Origin: Anaerolineae bacterium | Lineage (GTDB): Bacteria > Chloroflexota > Anaerolineae > Anaerolineales > Villigracilaceae | NCBI GenBank assembly: GCA_021324435.1 | Contig: JAJPIZ010000006.1 | Coordinates: 61,309-125,308, forward strand | Direction of reading: 5' to 3' | DNA: 64,000 bases | Shown: piece after piece, positions 43,083-52,643 of the stretch | Position numbering within the stretch: position 1 is the first letter of the stretch | Layout of the letters: each line of letters begins with the position of its first letter | Program-made: the position numbers and the translations under genes | Notes under the pieces: model-generated | What the model was told of the DNA's origin: nothing | The model's database searches: none | Seen by the model: the letters and a program-made list of their open reading frames with translations, nothing else

Positions 43083-43110
43083 TGTCTAGCCCCCCAAAAA
43101 CACTTATGAT
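43082..43110 (+). promoter_or_regulatory. nuo operon promoter
   Basis: -35 TTGTCT (43082-43087), 17-nt spacer, -10 TATGAT (43105-43110). Predicted start near 43117, leaving a leader of about 60 nt. Confidence 0.7.
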
Positions 43111-43125
43111 ATACTTCGTTGCCAG

Positions 43126-43141
43126 TGTGCAAGTTTGCACA
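43126..43141 (+). promoter_or_regulatory. Palindrome in the nuo leader
   Basis: A perfect 7-2-7 palindrome TGTGCAA-GT-TTGCACA directly downstream of the predicted transcription start. A repressor bound here would block elongation; as RNA it would make a short hairpin. Confidence 0.55.
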
Positions 43142-43177
43142 ACTTGCGCATCCAAGCGTACTTTCTTTGAGGTGTCT

Positions 43178-43534
43178 ATGTTGCTGGAGTACATTGCCAT
43201 TGCTGTTATGATTGCGCTGGCAACCCTGATTGCCGCGATTGCAATTGGCCTGGGGGAACTTTTCGGGCCGAAGAAAAAGTCAAAGGTCAAGGAAGAGCCG
43301 TACGAATCTGGCATCGCGCCCATCGGTCCAGGAACGCGGCGGATGCCGGTCCGTTTTTATCTCATTGCGGTGCTGTTCATCCTGTTCGATATCGAAGTCA
43401 TCTTTTTCCTGCCGTGGGCAGTCGTTTTCCGCCAGTTGGGACTCTTTGGGCTGGCCGAGATGGCTGTTTTTATCGTTATTTTATTGATTGGCTACATTTA
43501 CGCGTGGAAGAAAGGAGCGCTTGAATGGGAGTAG
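43178..43534 (+). CDS. nuoA: NADH-quinone oxidoreductase subunit A
   Basis: A 118-residue membrane subunit of complex I. It has three helices ([60 protein letters not shown]) and the conserved loop [20 protein letters not shown]. The ATG at 43178 has GAGGTG upstream; the longer frame from 43067 crosses the promoter. It overlaps nuoB by 10 bp. Confidence 0.93.
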   Translation: MLLEYIAIAVMIALATLIAAIAIGLGELFGPKKKSKVKEEPYESGIAPIGPGTRRMPVRFYLIAVLFILFDIEVIFFLPWAVVFRQLGLFGLAEMAVFIVILLIGYIYAWKKGALEWE

Positions 43535-44013
43535 AGCAGAAACTCGGCAATATGGGTGTTGTGACAACCACGCTCGAAACTGCCGTGAACTGGGCGCGCA
43601 CGAATGCCATGTGGCCGATGCTATTCGGCCTGGCGTGTTGCGCAATCGAGATGATGTCGGCGCAGGCGGCCAACTATGATATGAGCCGCTTCGGGATGGA
43701 ACTCATGCGTCCCAGCCCGCGCCAATCGGACCTGATGATCGTGGCGGGACGGGTCTCGCGCAAGATGGCGCCCGTCCTGCGCCGTTTGTATGACCAGATG
43801 CCCGAACCGAAGTGGGTGATCGCCATGGGCGATTGTGCCTCGTGCGGCGGTGTGTTCAATAATTATGCCATCGTGCAAGGCGTGGATGAGGTGGTGCCTG
43901 TGGATGTGTATGTGGCGGGATGCCCGCCGCGCCCCGAGGCGTTGATTCATGGCGTCATGACGCTGTTTGAAAAAGTCAAAGGCGAGAAGTTCAAGGATTT
44001 GGTGAAGGCGTAA
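43525..44013 (+). CDS. nuoB: NADH-quinone oxidoreductase subunit B
   Basis: A 162-residue peripheral-arm subunit that holds the terminal 4Fe-4S cluster N2, which hands electrons to quinone. Cluster ligands are Cys38-Cys39 ([11 protein letters not shown]), Cys in MGDCASCGG and Cys in VAGCPPRPE. Other conserved segments are [20 protein letters not shown] and [15 protein letters not shown]. The start overlaps nuoA by 10 bp. A 75-bp palindromic spacer separates it from nuoC. Confidence 0.96.
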   Translation: MGVEQKLGNMGVVTTTLETAVNWARTNAMWPMLFGLACCAIEMMSAQAANYDMSRFGMELMRPSPRQSDLMIVAGRVSRKMAPVLRRLYDQMPEPKWVIAMGDCASCGGVFNNYAIVQGVDEVVPVDVYVAGCPPRPEALIHGVMTLFEKVKGEKFKDLVKA

Positions 44014-44019
44014 TCTTAC

Positions 44020-44078
44020 GTCGTTGCTTCGGTCGCGGAGTTTGCACTGAGCGTGTCGAAGTGCTCTCTCGCAACGAC
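44020..44078. repeat. Palindromic spacer between nuoB and nuoC
   Basis: The outer arms GTCGTTGC (44020-44027) and GCAACGAC (44071-44078) are perfect. They enclose words like CACTGAGCGTGTCGAAGTGC, which belong to the same dispersed family as 6481 and 28190. Confidence 0.75.
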
Positions 44079-44088
44079 AGGATAAGGT

Positions 44089-44601
44089 ATGGATACAAGA
44101 CTCGAAAAGATCGTCCAAGTACTGCAGGAAAAAACCGGCGCGACATTTGAAGAATTCCGCGATGAGGTGCATGTCTTTGTGGATGCGGAGAAGATCGTGG
44201 ACGTGTTGACGTTCCTCCGCTATGAGCATGATTTCGCATTGCTCTCGGCCATGACGGCAGTGGACTATTGGCCGAAAGAAGATCCACGCTTCCACGTGAT
44301 CTATCAGCTTACATCGTTGACGCAGAATCTATCATTGCAGTTAAGAGTTCCGGTCAACGGGAGCCAGCCCAAGGTCCCGACCGCGACCGGTGTGTTCGAC
44401 GTGGCGAACTGGCGCGAGCGCGAAATCATGGACATGTTCGGAATCGAGTTCGAGGGTCATCCCGATCCGCGCCGTATCCTTATGCCTCAAGACTGGGACG
44501 GTCATCCGCTTCGCAAAGATTATCCGCTGGGCTATGAAGAGCCGCAGTTCACGTTCAACTTTGAAGAGATTGATCTGCGCAAACCGTATGTCAAGGAATA
44601 G
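44089..44601 (+). CDS. nuoC: NADH-quinone oxidoreductase subunit C
   Basis: A 170-residue, 30-kDa-type subunit that packs against NuoD at the quinone-proximal end. Recognisable segments are [20 protein letters not shown], the family signature [20 protein letters not shown], and [20 protein letters not shown] with [11 protein letters not shown]. It ends 2 bp before nuoD. NuoC and NuoD are separate here, not fused as in some enterics. Confidence 0.95.
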   Translation: MDTRLEKIVQVLQEKTGATFEEFRDEVHVFVDAEKIVDVLTFLRYEHDFALLSAMTAVDYWPKEDPRFHVIYQLTSLTQNLSLQLRVPVNGSQPKVPTATGVFDVANWREREIMDMFGIEFEGHPDPRRILMPQDWDGHPLRKDYPLGYEEPQFTFNFEEIDLRKPYVKE

Positions 44602-44603
44602 TT

Positions 44604-45839
44604 ATGAGTGAGTATCAACTGCAAGAGATACCAGTTGGCCCATACAAACATTTAGTATCAGAACGCGCCATTTCAGGCGAGACCATGATTCTGAACATGG
44701 GCCCGCAACATCCCTCGACGCATGGCGTTTTGCGTTTGGTGCTCGAACTCGATGGCGAGGTCATCGTCAACTGCATCCCTGAAATCGGTTATCTGCACAC
44801 GGGCGTTGAGAAAAACATGGAGGCCAAGACCTACCTCAAGGCCGAAGTGATGACCGACCGCCTCGATTACATGAACAACATGGGCAACAATCTCGCGTAT
44901 GTGATGGCGGTGGAAAAGCTGGTTGGACTTGATGTGCCCGAACGGGCGCAGAGTTTGCGCGTGATTTTGACTGAACTGCAGCGCATCGCTTCACATTTAG
45001 TGTGGCTTGGCACCACCGCGCTGGACCTGGCCGCCATGTCCGTCTTTTTGTATTGTTTCCGCGAACGCGAAATTATCCTTGATATTTTCGAACTCGTTTC
45101 CGGTCAGCGCATGATGGTGACGTACTTCCGCCCCGGCGGCGTATGGCGCGATGTGCCGGTAGAATTCGAATCGGCGGTGCGGAACTTCATCAAGATTTTT
45201 CCAAAACGTATTGATGAGTACGAAGCATTGTTGACGAAGAACCCGCTCTGGCTGGACCGGACGGTGGGCATCGGAAAACTCGACGCGGCCACTGCCCTTC
45301 AGCATGGCGTGACCGGCCCCACTCTGCGCGCCTCGGGCGTCAACTGGGATTTGCGCAAAGCGCGTCCGTACGCGGGTTACGATCAATATGATTTCAATGT
45401 GCCCATTGAGACCAAAGGCGATACCTACGCGCGCTACCTTGTGCGCGTGCAGGAACTGCGCGAATCGTTGAAGATCGTCGAACAAGCCCTGAACAAATTG
45501 CCGATAGGCCCGGTTCGCAGTGAGAATCGCAAATTTGTCCCCCCGCCGCGCTCGGAATTGGGCACAAGCATGGAAGCGCTGATCCATCACTTCAAATTGT
45601 GGACGGAGGGTTTCCCTGCGCCAAAGGCTTCGATCTACAGTGCCGTCGAAAGCCCGCGCGGCGAGTTGGGCGTGTATCTCGAAGGCGATGGCGGGCCCAA
45701 GCCGTATCGCGTTCACTGGCGCACTCCCTCTTTCGACAACCTTTCCGTTCTGCCGAAGATCGTGAAGGGACATCTTGTGGCAGATTTGGTTGCCATTCTT
45801 GCTTCCATTGACATCGTTCTCGGAGACATTGACCGATGA
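44604..45839 (+). CDS. nuoD: NADH-quinone oxidoreductase subunit D
   Basis: A 411-residue, 49-kDa-type subunit that forms the quinone-binding pocket with NuoB. Diagnostic segments: LNMGPQHPSTHGVLRLVLEL (quinone headgroup His), IGYLHTGVEKNMEAKTYLKA, RPGGVWRDVP, GVTGPTLRASGVNWDLRKAR, and the C-terminal ILASIDIVLGDIDR. The start is conventional. The last four bases overlap nuoE (ATGA). Confidence 0.96.
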   Translation: MSEYQLQEIPVGPYKHLVSERAISGETMILNMGPQHPSTHGVLRLVLELDGEVIVNCIPEIGYLHTGVEKNMEAKTYLKAEVMTDRLDYMNNMGNNLAYVMAVEKLVGLDVPERAQSLRVILTELQRIASHLVWLGTTALDLAAMSVFLYCFREREIILDIFELVSGQRMMVTYFRPGGVWRDVPVEFESAVRNFIKIFPKRIDEYEALLTKNPLWLDRTVGIGKLDAATALQHGVTGPTLRASGVNWDLRKARPYAGYDQYDFNVPIETKGDTYARYLVRVQELRESLKIVEQALNKLPIGPVRSENRKFVPPPRSELGTSMEALIHHFKLWTEGFPAPKASIYSAVESPRGELGVYLEGDGGPKPYRVHWRTPSFDNLSVLPKIVKGHLVADLVAILASIDIVLGDIDR

Positions 45840-46342
45840 GCCTTGCAAAGAAATATCCGAAGGAAGTCAAACAGATATTATCGAAGTATCCGCCTGAGCA
45901 CAAACGCTCGGCGGTCATGCCGTTGCTCTACCTCGCTCAGCGCGAGGAGGGTTACATCACAAAAGACGCCATGCAGGATATTGCCGATATTCTCGACATC
46001 ACCGTGACAGATGTCGGTGCGATCGTTGGTTTTTATACGTTGTATCACGATAAAAAGGAAGGCAAGTATCGGATGCAGGTCTGCACCGATCTTCCCTGTG
46101 CTTTGCGCGGCGCGGATCAGTTCATGGAATCGCTGTGCGCCAATCTGGGAATCAAAGTCGGTGAGACGACTCCTGATGGGGTTGTCACGCTCGAAGCCGT
46201 CACTTGTCTCGCGGCCTGCGACCGGGCGCCCATGTTCCAACTGCAGAGCGGCGACGGCCTCACTTATTATGAAGATATGACCGTGGATAAAACCATGGAA
46301 CTCGTCAGGGCCTTGCGTGAGGCTGGAGCGGAGGTTAAATAA
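45836..46342 (+). CDS. nuoE: NADH-quinone oxidoreductase subunit E
   Basis: A 168-residue, 24-kDa-type thioredoxin-fold subunit with the 2Fe-2S cluster N1a. Ligands are visible as VCTDLPCALRGA (C-x4-C) and VTCLAACDRAP (C-x3-C). The N-terminal helical part KQILSKYPPEHKRSAVMPLL is typical. Together with NuoF and NuoG it forms the NADH-dehydrogenase module. The stop overlaps the nuoF start (TAATG). Confidence 0.95.
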   Translation: MSLAKKYPKEVKQILSKYPPEHKRSAVMPLLYLAQREEGYITKDAMQDIADILDITVTDVGAIVGFYTLYHDKKEGKYRMQVCTDLPCALRGADQFMESLCANLGIKVGETTPDGVVTLEAVTCLAACDRAPMFQLQSGDGLTYYEDMTVDKTMELVRALREAGAEVK

Positions 46343-47580
46343 TGTCTTACGTTCTCCTCCGCCATCGCGATATTGCTGACATTGATCAAATTGATGTCTA
46401 CGAAAAGAACGGTGGCTTTGAGGCTTTCAGACAAACTGTGACCAGGATGAAGCCGGGCGAAGTGACCGACGTGGTCAAAGCCTCCGGCCTGCGCGGACGC
46501 GGCGGCGCAGGTTTCCCGACCGGCGTGAAGTGGTCTTTCATTGATAACAAGTCCTGGCCGCACTATGTCGTTGCCAACGCAGATGAGTCCGAGCCGGGCA
46601 CGTTCAAGGATCGCGAGATCATGGAAGGCAATCCCCTCCAGTTTTTGGAAGGTGTGGCAATTGCATCCTACGCGGTCGGCGCGAACGCCGCATATGTGTA
46701 TCTGCGCGGCGAGTTTTGGCAGATCGCAGAATTTCTCGATAAAAAAATTGCCGAGATGGAGCAGGCGGGTTATCTCGGCGACAAACTTTTTGGCACGGAC
46801 TATTCCCTCAAAATCTACACTCACCTCGGCGCGGGCGCGTACATCTGCGGCGAAGAGACGGCCATGCTCGAATCGCTCGAGGGCAAACGCGGACAGCCTC
46901 GCATCCGCCCTCCGTTCCCCGCCGTGCATGGACTCTACGGCAAGCCGACTGTCGTCAACAACGTGGAGACGCTGACCAATCTGCCGCCTATCATCACTCA
47001 TGGCGCGGACTGGTACAAAACGATGGGCACCGCAGATAGCGCGGGCGTCAAAATATTTTCACTTTCCGGGCGCGTGCGCAAGCCGGGCAATTTTGAACTA
47101 CCTTTCGGCACAACCTTCCGACAATTGATTTATGAATATGGCGGCGGCGTTCAGGATGGACGTCCGGTCAAAGCCATCATGCCCGCGGGCGCGTCGTCTT
47201 CGTTCATCGTCGCAGATGATAAAGTCCTGGATACGCAAATGGATTATGCGACCGTCCGCACGCTCGGCGCGGACCTCGGGTCGGCCTCCGTCATTGTGAT
47301 TGACGATACCGTCTCGATTGACTGGGTCATCAACAAGACCATTCATTTCTTCAAACATGAATCGTGCGGCAAGTGCACGCCGTGCCGCGAGGGCACGTAT
47401 TGGATGTCGCGCTTGATTGATCGCCTTCAAGATGGCGCGCGCTCGAACGCCGATGTGGATTTGCTCCTCAACGTTGCCAAACAGATGCAAAACAAATGTC
47501 TCTGCCCGCTCGGAGAATTTTCCACGATGGCGGTGGTAACAGGCATCGAACGATTCCCGCAGGATTTTAGAAAGGCGTAA
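46342..47580 (+). CDS. nuoF: NADH-quinone oxidoreductase subunit F
   Basis: A 412-residue, 51-kDa-type subunit that binds NADH, FMN and cluster N3. Motifs: SGLRGRGGAGFPTGVKWSFI for FMN/NADH, ANADESEPGTFKDRE, GAGAYICGEETAMLESLEG, and the 4Fe-4S signature ESCGKCTPCREGTYWM with a distal Cys in KCLCPLGEF. The start overlaps the nuoE stop by one base. It is followed by a 17-bp-arm palindrome before nuoG. Confidence 0.96.
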   Translation: MSYVLLRHRDIADIDQIDVYEKNGGFEAFRQTVTRMKPGEVTDVVKASGLRGRGGAGFPTGVKWSFIDNKSWPHYVVANADESEPGTFKDREIMEGNPLQFLEGVAIASYAVGANAAYVYLRGEFWQIAEFLDKKIAEMEQAGYLGDKLFGTDYSLKIYTHLGAGAYICGEETAMLESLEGKRGQPRIRPPFPAVHGLYGKPTVVNNVETLTNLPPIITHGADWYKTMGTADSAGVKIFSLSGRVRKPGNFELPFGTTFRQLIYEYGGGVQDGRPVKAIMPAGASSSFIVADDKVLDTQMDYATVRTLGADLGSASVIVIDDTVSIDWVINKTIHFFKHESCGKCTPCREGTYWMSRLIDRLQDGARSNADVDLLLNVAKQMQNKCLCPLGEFSTMAVVTGIERFPQDFRKA

Positions 47581-47582
47581 TT

Positions 47583-47626
47583 CGATATTCGATATTCGTT
47601 AATCGAATTACGAATATCGAATATCG
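47583..47626. repeat. Perfect palindrome between nuoF and nuoG
   Basis: Arms CGATATTCGATATTCGT (47583-47599) and ACGAATATCGAATATCG (47610-47626), loop of 10 nt. Each arm is itself tandem CGATATT words. There is no T-run, so it is unlikely to terminate. Confidence 0.9.
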
Positions 47627-47642
47627 GTTTCTTCGGAGACTT

Positions 47643-50117
47643 ATGACGAAACAGGTCACGCTTACCATTGATGGAAAGCAGGTCACAGCGCCCGAAGGGA
47701 TGCTGGTGGTGGACGCCGCGAAACTCGCGGGCATTGATATTCCCGTCTTTTGTTATCACCCGAAGATGGAACCCGTCGGCATGTGCCGCATGTGCCTCGT
47801 CGAGATTGGCCGCCCGATGGTGGATCGCAACACGGGCAAGGCCATCCTCGATGAGAACGGTCAGCCCAAACTTCAATTCATGCCCAAACTTGAAACGGCC
47901 TGCACCAATCCCGTTTCGGAAGGCATGGTCGTCCTCACTCAATCGGAGAAAGCCAAAGCGGGACAGAAAAGCACGGTTGAATTTTTACTCACCTCGCATC
48001 CGCTGGATTGCCCGATCTGCGATAAAGGCGGTGAATGCCCGCTTCAGAATCTGACCATGGCTCACGGTCCGGGACAGAGCCGATTTTTATATGATGAGAA
48101 GATACATCTGGCGAAGAATGTCCCGCTCGGTGATTTGATCTTCCTCGATCAGGAACGTTGCATCCAGTGCGCGCGTTGCATTCGTTTTCAGGATGAAGTC
48201 GCGGGCGACGCGGTGCTCGGTTTCGTGGAACGCGGCCGCTCGATGCAAATCGCTTCTTTATCGGACCCTGGATTTGATTCCGTTTTCTCAGGCAACACGA
48301 CCGACATCTGTCCGGTCGGCGCGTTGACCACGGCAGACTTCCGCTTCGGCGCGCGTCCGTGGGAACTGGACGCCTCGGCTTCGATCTGCGCGCAGTGCCC
48401 GGTGGGATGCAATATCACGTTCAACACGCGCCGCGAAGCCAAGGCCGATGGAAAGATCGTGATCAAGCGCGTCATGCCGCGGCAAAACGAAGAGGTCAAC
48501 GAAACATGGATCTGCGACAAAGGCCGCTTTGCGTATCACTATGCAGAGAGCAAAGAGCGTTTGAACAAACCACTGGTCCGCAAAGATGAAAAATTGATCA
48601 AGACCTCATGGGAAGCCGCGACCAAAGCCGCAGGCGATGCATTTACGAAAGCCAAAAAGAATCTCGTGGTGCTGGCTTCGGGCCGGTTATCAAATGAAGA
48701 TTTGTTCAACCTGAAAGCGCTCGCTGATCAAGTAGGCGGCAAGACCGTGCTGTATTCCAACATGGGCGGCGGCGATTTGACATCGCTGGTCGGCGTTGGC
48801 GCGGGGACAAACTTCGGAACGATGGGTCAAGGCTCGACGATCGTTGTCGTTGCTTCCGATCTTTATGAAGAAGCGCCCATCTGGTATCTGCGCGTCAAGC
48901 AGGCCGCTGAGCGCGGCGCGACCTTGATCGTTGCCAACCCGCGCGAGACGAAGTTGGAACGGTATGCGAATTTCGTCATTCGATATTCATACGGCGATGA
49001 AGTACGGACGATCCAAGACCTGACCAAAAAGGGCAAGGTCGCGGACGTATTCGCCAGGTCTGAGAACGCCGTGATTTTGTTTGGAAGCGAAGGCCTCGGC
49101 CTTGAAGGTTCGACGGCGCTTGCCACGGCCTGCGCCCGCGCGCTGAATGACACGGGCCATGTGGGCAAGCCCAACAACGGTTTGATCGGCGTGTGGCAAC
49201 GCGCCAATGACCAGGGCGCGTGGGAGATCGGCTTCCGCCCGGAAGAGAATCTGCAATCCGTTTTCGATAAAGCAGATGCCATCTACATCGCGGGCGCGGA
49301 TCCGTTTGGTGATGGAATGTTGAAAATCAAAGATGCCAGACGCAAGCCATTCATCGTGGTTCAGGATTTGTTTGAAACTGAGAGCGCGAAAATTGCGGAT
49401 GTGGTCTTGCCCGCGCAAGCCTACACCGAGCGCGAGGGTACGCTTATTTCCGGTGAACGCCGCCTGCAACGTTTCTACGCGGCGGTGCCTCCGCTCGAAG
49501 GGACCAAGGCCGATTTCGCAATCACGTCGCAAGTTGCCAGGCAAATGGGCGTGATTCTCGAAGGCACGTCGGCTTCTGTGATCTTTGAGATCATGGCCGC
49601 GGACATGCCGATCTTCTCGGGCCTGAATTACGCCAAACTGGCTGAGGTCAAAGAACAGTGGCCGATTGTGGGGCGCGGCGATTTGTATTATGGAGGCACA
49701 ACCTACGAGAACAAGGACGGGTTGGGCGTGCATCTGTCAAACGCCGCCGGGTGCGGTGAAAAGGTCACCCTGCCGAGGGTCCAGAAAGTTGCGGCTCTTC
49801 GTCCGAAGGAAAATAAATTGCTGGCGATTCCCATCACCAAACTGTACGATCATGGCGTGACGGTCCAATCGGCGGAATTGCTGAGTCATCGAATCGGTGA
49901 AACGTTCATTGCGTTGCATCCGTCCGCCGCGGAGAAATTTGGAATCGCGGCAGGCGAGCGAGTGAAGTTGAGTCTGGATGGCGTGAGCGAAGATGTGTTG
50001 GTGAAGATTGACGAGACGATCTCAGCGGGCGTGGCGTTGGTGCCGCGCTCGATGGGACTGCCGATCAACGAACCGACCGAGGCAAGCGTGAAGACCAACA
50101 AAAAGGCGGCGAGGTAG
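47643..50117 (+). CDS. nuoG: NADH-quinone oxidoreductase subunit G
   Basis: An 824-residue, 75-kDa-type subunit. The N-terminal ferredoxin domain has 2Fe-2S Cys in CYHPKMEPVGMCRMCLVEIG and CTNPVSEGM. The His-Cys3 cluster loop is HPLDCPICDKGGECPLQN. Two-cluster Cys groups are RCIQCARCIRF and NTTDICPVGAL. A further 4Fe-4S motif CAQCPVGCNITFNTRR starts the molybdopterin-oxidoreductase-like domain, which fills the rest (IYIAGADPFGDGMLKIKD). The C-terminal formate-dehydrogenase-like domain (AAEKFGIAAGERVKLSLDGV) is intact. Confidence 0.94.
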   Translation: MTKQVTLTIDGKQVTAPEGMLVVDAAKLAGIDIPVFCYHPKMEPVGMCRMCLVEIGRPMVDRNTGKAILDENGQPKLQFMPKLETACTNPVSEGMVVLTQSEKAKAGQKSTVEFLLTSHPLDCPICDKGGECPLQNLTMAHGPGQSRFLYDEKIHLAKNVPLGDLIFLDQERCIQCARCIRFQDEVAGDAVLGFVERGRSMQIASLSDPGFDSVFSGNTTDICPVGALTTADFRFGARPWELDASASICAQCPVGCNITFNTRREAKADGKIVIKRVMPRQNEEVNETWICDKGRFAYHYAESKERLNKPLVRKDEKLIKTSWEAATKAAGDAFTKAKKNLVVLASGRLSNEDLFNLKALADQVGGKTVLYSNMGGGDLTSLVGVGAGTNFGTMGQGSTIVVVASDLYEEAPIWYLRVKQAAERGATLIVANPRETKLERYANFVIRYSYGDEVRTIQDLTKKGKVADVFARSENAVILFGSEGLGLEGSTALATACARALNDTGHVGKPNNGLIGVWQRANDQGAWEIGFRPEENLQSVFDKADAIYIAGADPFGDGMLKIKDARRKPFIVVQDLFETESAKIADVVLPAQAYTEREGTLISGERRLQRFYAAVPPLEGTKADFAITSQVARQMGVILEGTSASVIFEIMAADMPIFSGLNYAKLAEVKEQWPIVGRGDLYYGGTTYENKDGLGVHLSNAAGCGEKVTLPRVQKVAALRPKENKLLAIPITKLYDHGVTVQSAELLSHRIGETFIALHPSAAEKFGIAAGERVKLSLDGVSEDVLVKIDETISAGVALVPRSMGLPINEPTEASVKTNKKAAR

Positions 50118-50119
50118 CG

Positions 50120-51259
50120 ATGGATTGGACGCTCTGGGTTGAATGGTTTATCAAAGCGCTGGTTGTAATCTTTGCGATCTTGACGGGCTTTGCTTATTTG
50201 ACTTTGTACGAACGCCGCGCACTGGCGCGCATCCAGACGCGCATCGGCCCGAACCGCGCGGGACCTCAAGGTTTGCTTCAGCCAATCGCCGACGCGCTCA
50301 AGTTGTTTTTCAAGGAAGAGTTTACGCCTGCGCGTGCAGACAAAGTTCTGTTCGTCCTCGCGCCTGTCATGACCGTTGTGCCAGCCATGATCATCGCGGC
50401 GGTGATTCCATTCGGGACTCAGTTCACTTTGCCGTTTCTCAATCGTCCCGTCACGTTGTATGTGGCGGATATCAACGTGGGCGTGATCTATCTCACGGCG
50501 ATTGCCTCGATTGCGGTGTATGGAATTGTGTTGGCGGGCTGGTCGTCGAACAACAAGTACGCGTTGTTGGGCGGGATGCGCTCCTCGGCGCAGATGATCT
50601 CGTATGAAATCGCGCTGGGCATTTGTTTTGTGATCGCCATCCTGCTGGGCAATTCGATGAGCCTGCTGAAAATCGTGGAAGCGCAAAAGGACATTTGGTT
50701 CGCGGTCATCCAGCCCGTCGGCGCGTTGATCTTCATGATCACGACTCTGGCGGAGGTCAACCGCGCCCCGTTCGACATGCCCGAGGCCGAACAGGAACTG
50801 GCCGCGGGCTATCACAGCGAATATTCGGGAATGAAGTTCGCGCTGTTCTTCATGGCCGAATATGAAAAGATGATCGTGATCAGCATGATCGCGGCCACGT
50901 TATATTTCGGCGGTTATCGCGAGTTCTGGTTCCTGAAAGATACGTGGTTCAGCGTGGACCAGCATTGGTGGCTTGGCCCGATTTATCTTCTTTTGAAAGT
51001 CATCGTTCTTTTGTTCTTTATGATCTGGATCCGCGCCACCTGGCCCCGCATCCGTTACGACCGATTAATGGCGTTCGGCTGGAAAGTTTTATTGCCGCTC
51101 TCGCTGGCGCTGGTCTTCATCACAGCCCTCGGTATTTTGCTGGCAGATCAGTTCGGTGCAATCTACATTTGGACCATCCCTGTCCTTTCCATCATTGCCG
51201 GTTTGGTGACAACCCTACTAACGAACTTGTCGCTGAGAAGGAAGGTAGCACATGCTTAG
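50120..51259 (+). CDS. nuoH: NADH-quinone oxidoreductase subunit H
   Basis: A 379-residue membrane subunit at the junction of the two arms, lining the quinone channel. Conserved: [95 protein letters not shown], and [18 protein letters not shown]. Eight helices are seen. Overlap with nuoI is 8 bp. Confidence 0.96.
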   Translation: MDWTLWVEWFIKALVVIFAILTGFAYLTLYERRALARIQTRIGPNRAGPQGLLQPIADALKLFFKEEFTPARADKVLFVLAPVMTVVPAMIIAAVIPFGTQFTLPFLNRPVTLYVADINVGVIYLTAIASIAVYGIVLAGWSSNNKYALLGGMRSSAQMISYEIALGICFVIAILLGNSMSLLKIVEAQKDIWFAVIQPVGALIFMITTLAEVNRAPFDMPEAEQELAAGYHSEYSGMKFALFFMAEYEKMIVISMIAATLYFGGYREFWFLKDTWFSVDQHWWLGPIYLLLKVIVLLFFMIWIRATWPRIRYDRLMAFGWKVLLPLSLALVFITALGILLADQFGAIYIWTIPVLSIIAGLVTTLLTNLSLRRKVAHA

Positions 51260-51755
51260 AGAATTGGCGCGCGGACTCGGCACGACGCTCAAGTCCATGT
51301 TCGAGCGGCCGGTGACCGTTCAATATCCGGAAGAGAAGCGGCCCGTCCGCCCGCGCTTCCGCGGACGTCATGTGTTGAAGCGTTATGAGAACGGACTCGA
51401 GAAGTGCATCGGATGCGCGCTGTGCGCGGCGGCCTGTCCCGCCGACGCGATCTTCGTGGAGGCTTCCGAGAACACGGATGAGAAACGCTTCTCGCCCGGT
51501 GAACGTTATGCATCCACGTATGAGATCAACATGCTTCGCTGTATTTACTGCGGCTATTGCGAGGATGCCTGCCCCACCGAGGCGATTGTGCTCGGTGATA
51601 ATTATGAGCTGAGTTTCACCGACCGTCGTCAGGCAATCTACGATAAAGATATGTTGCTCGAACCTGCTCTACCCGGCGCAGAGACCACGCCGCAAAAAAC
51701 GACTCCCGGCAAGTTCACACGGTCCGTGCCGGAGATGAAAGACTCCGCCGATTGA
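51252..51755 (+). CDS. nuoI: NADH-quinone oxidoreductase subunit I
   Basis: A 167-residue ferredoxin-like subunit carrying clusters N6a and N6b. Its two motifs are [16 protein letters not shown] and [16 protein letters not shown], each with the fourth Cys that ligates the partner cluster. The N-terminus [20 protein letters not shown] is the membrane-associated helix. It begins inside the nuoH 3' end. A palindromic spacer follows. Confidence 0.96.
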   Translation: MLRELARGLGTTLKSMFERPVTVQYPEEKRPVRPRFRGRHVLKRYENGLEKCIGCALCAAACPADAIFVEASENTDEKRFSPGERYASTYEINMLRCIYCGYCEDACPTEAIVLGDNYELSFTDRRQAIYDKDMLLEPALPGAETTPQKTTPGKFTRSVPEMKDSAD

Positions 51756-51764
51756 AGATTTCAG

Positions 51765-51818
51765 ATTTACGATTTTCGATTAGCACTAATCGTCAATCGT
51801 AAATCGAAAATCGTAAAT
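51765..51818. repeat. Perfect palindrome between nuoI and nuoJ
   Basis: Arms ATTTACGATTTTCGATT (51765-51781) and AATCGAAAATCGTAAAT (51802-51818), loop of 20 nt. It is AT-rich, without a T tract, and unlike the nuoF-nuoG palindrome in sequence. Confidence 0.9.
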
Positions 51819-51826
51819 GGATTGCC

Positions 51827-52336
51827 ATGACCATTGACTTTATTCTCTTCCTCATCCTCGCCCTCGTTGCCATCGCGGCCGCGCTCGGCATGTTGTTGAG
51901 TCGCAATGCGGTGTATTCCGCCTTGTTCCTCGTGTTGAATTTCGGCACGGTGGCAGTCTTCTACATTTTGTTGAACGCGCCGTTCATCGCCATGGCGCAG
52001 GTCAGCGTGTACGCGGGAGCCATCATGGTGTTATTCCTGTTCGTCATTATGTTGCTCGGCACGGAAACCCTCCCGCCGTCCAAGAGCCTGCCCTGGCAGA
52101 GACCGCTGGCCTTCATCCTCGCTTTGATTTTGGCTGGCGAAGCGACGTATCTGCTCCTCGTCCGCAAAGCCGCGAGCGGACCGATCCCCCAACCCGTTGA
52201 CACATTTGGGAGTCCACAAGCGGTCGGTCAGGCTTTATTCAATTCCTATCTATTGCCGTTCGAGATCACGTCCGTCCTTTTGCTGGTTGCCATGGTCGGC
52301 GCCATCGTGTTGACTCAAAAGGATAAAGGAAAGTAG
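51827..52336 (+). CDS. nuoJ: NADH-quinone oxidoreductase subunit J
   Basis: A 169-residue membrane subunit with five helices ([40 protein letters not shown]). Conserved features: [20 protein letters not shown] and the later helix [20 protein letters not shown]. It is involved in the proton-pumping antiporter chain. It is 2 bp from nuoK. Confidence 0.94.
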   Translation: MTIDFILFLILALVAIAAALGMLLSRNAVYSALFLVLNFGTVAVFYILLNAPFIAMAQVSVYAGAIMVLFLFVIMLLGTETLPPSKSLPWQRPLAFILALILAGEATYLLLVRKAASGPIPQPVDTFGSPQAVGQALFNSYLLPFEITSVLLLVAMVGAIVLTQKDKGK

Positions 52337-52338
52337 CA

Positions 52339-52641
52339 ATGGTGGATGTCGCTTATTACGTTGCTCTCTCTGCCATTTTATTTACCATCGGCGCGCTCGG
52401 CGTGCTCATTCGCCGCAACCCGTTGATCATCTTCATGTCCGTTGAGTTGATGCTCAATGCCGCCAATCTGGCAATGGTGGCCTTCACACGCGTGTACACC
52501 GTGCTCGAAGGTCAAATCTTCGTCTTTTTCATCATGACGGTCGCGGCGGCGGAAGTAGCGGTCGGCCTGGCGCTGATCGTTGCCATCTTCCGCACCAAAC
52601 ACAGCATCAACATTGACGAAATGAACAACCTCAAGGGATAA
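52339..52641 (+). CDS. nuoK: NADH-quinone oxidoreductase subunit K
   Basis: A 100-residue three-helix subunit. The conserved glutamates of helices 2 and 3 are in [18 protein letters not shown] and [18 protein letters not shown]. The start [20 protein letters not shown] is canonical, as is the tail [15 protein letters not shown]. It lies 2 bp before nuoL. Confidence 0.96.
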   Translation: MVDVAYYVALSAILFTIGALGVLIRRNPLIIFMSVELMLNAANLAMVAFTRVYTVLEGQIFVFFIMTVAAAEVAVGLALIVAIFRTKHSINIDEMNNLKG

Positions 52642-52643
52642 CC

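Noticed and set aside
44997..45848. A 283-residue antisense frame over nuoD
   Set aside because: nuoD is complete and conserved; the antisense frame lacks a plausible ribosome-binding site and motifs.
47583..51818. nuo palindromes considered as terminators or CRISPR repeats
   Set aside because: The nuoF-nuoG and nuoI-nuoJ hairpins lack a T tract, occur once each, have different sequences, and lie inside an operon whose later genes are needed.
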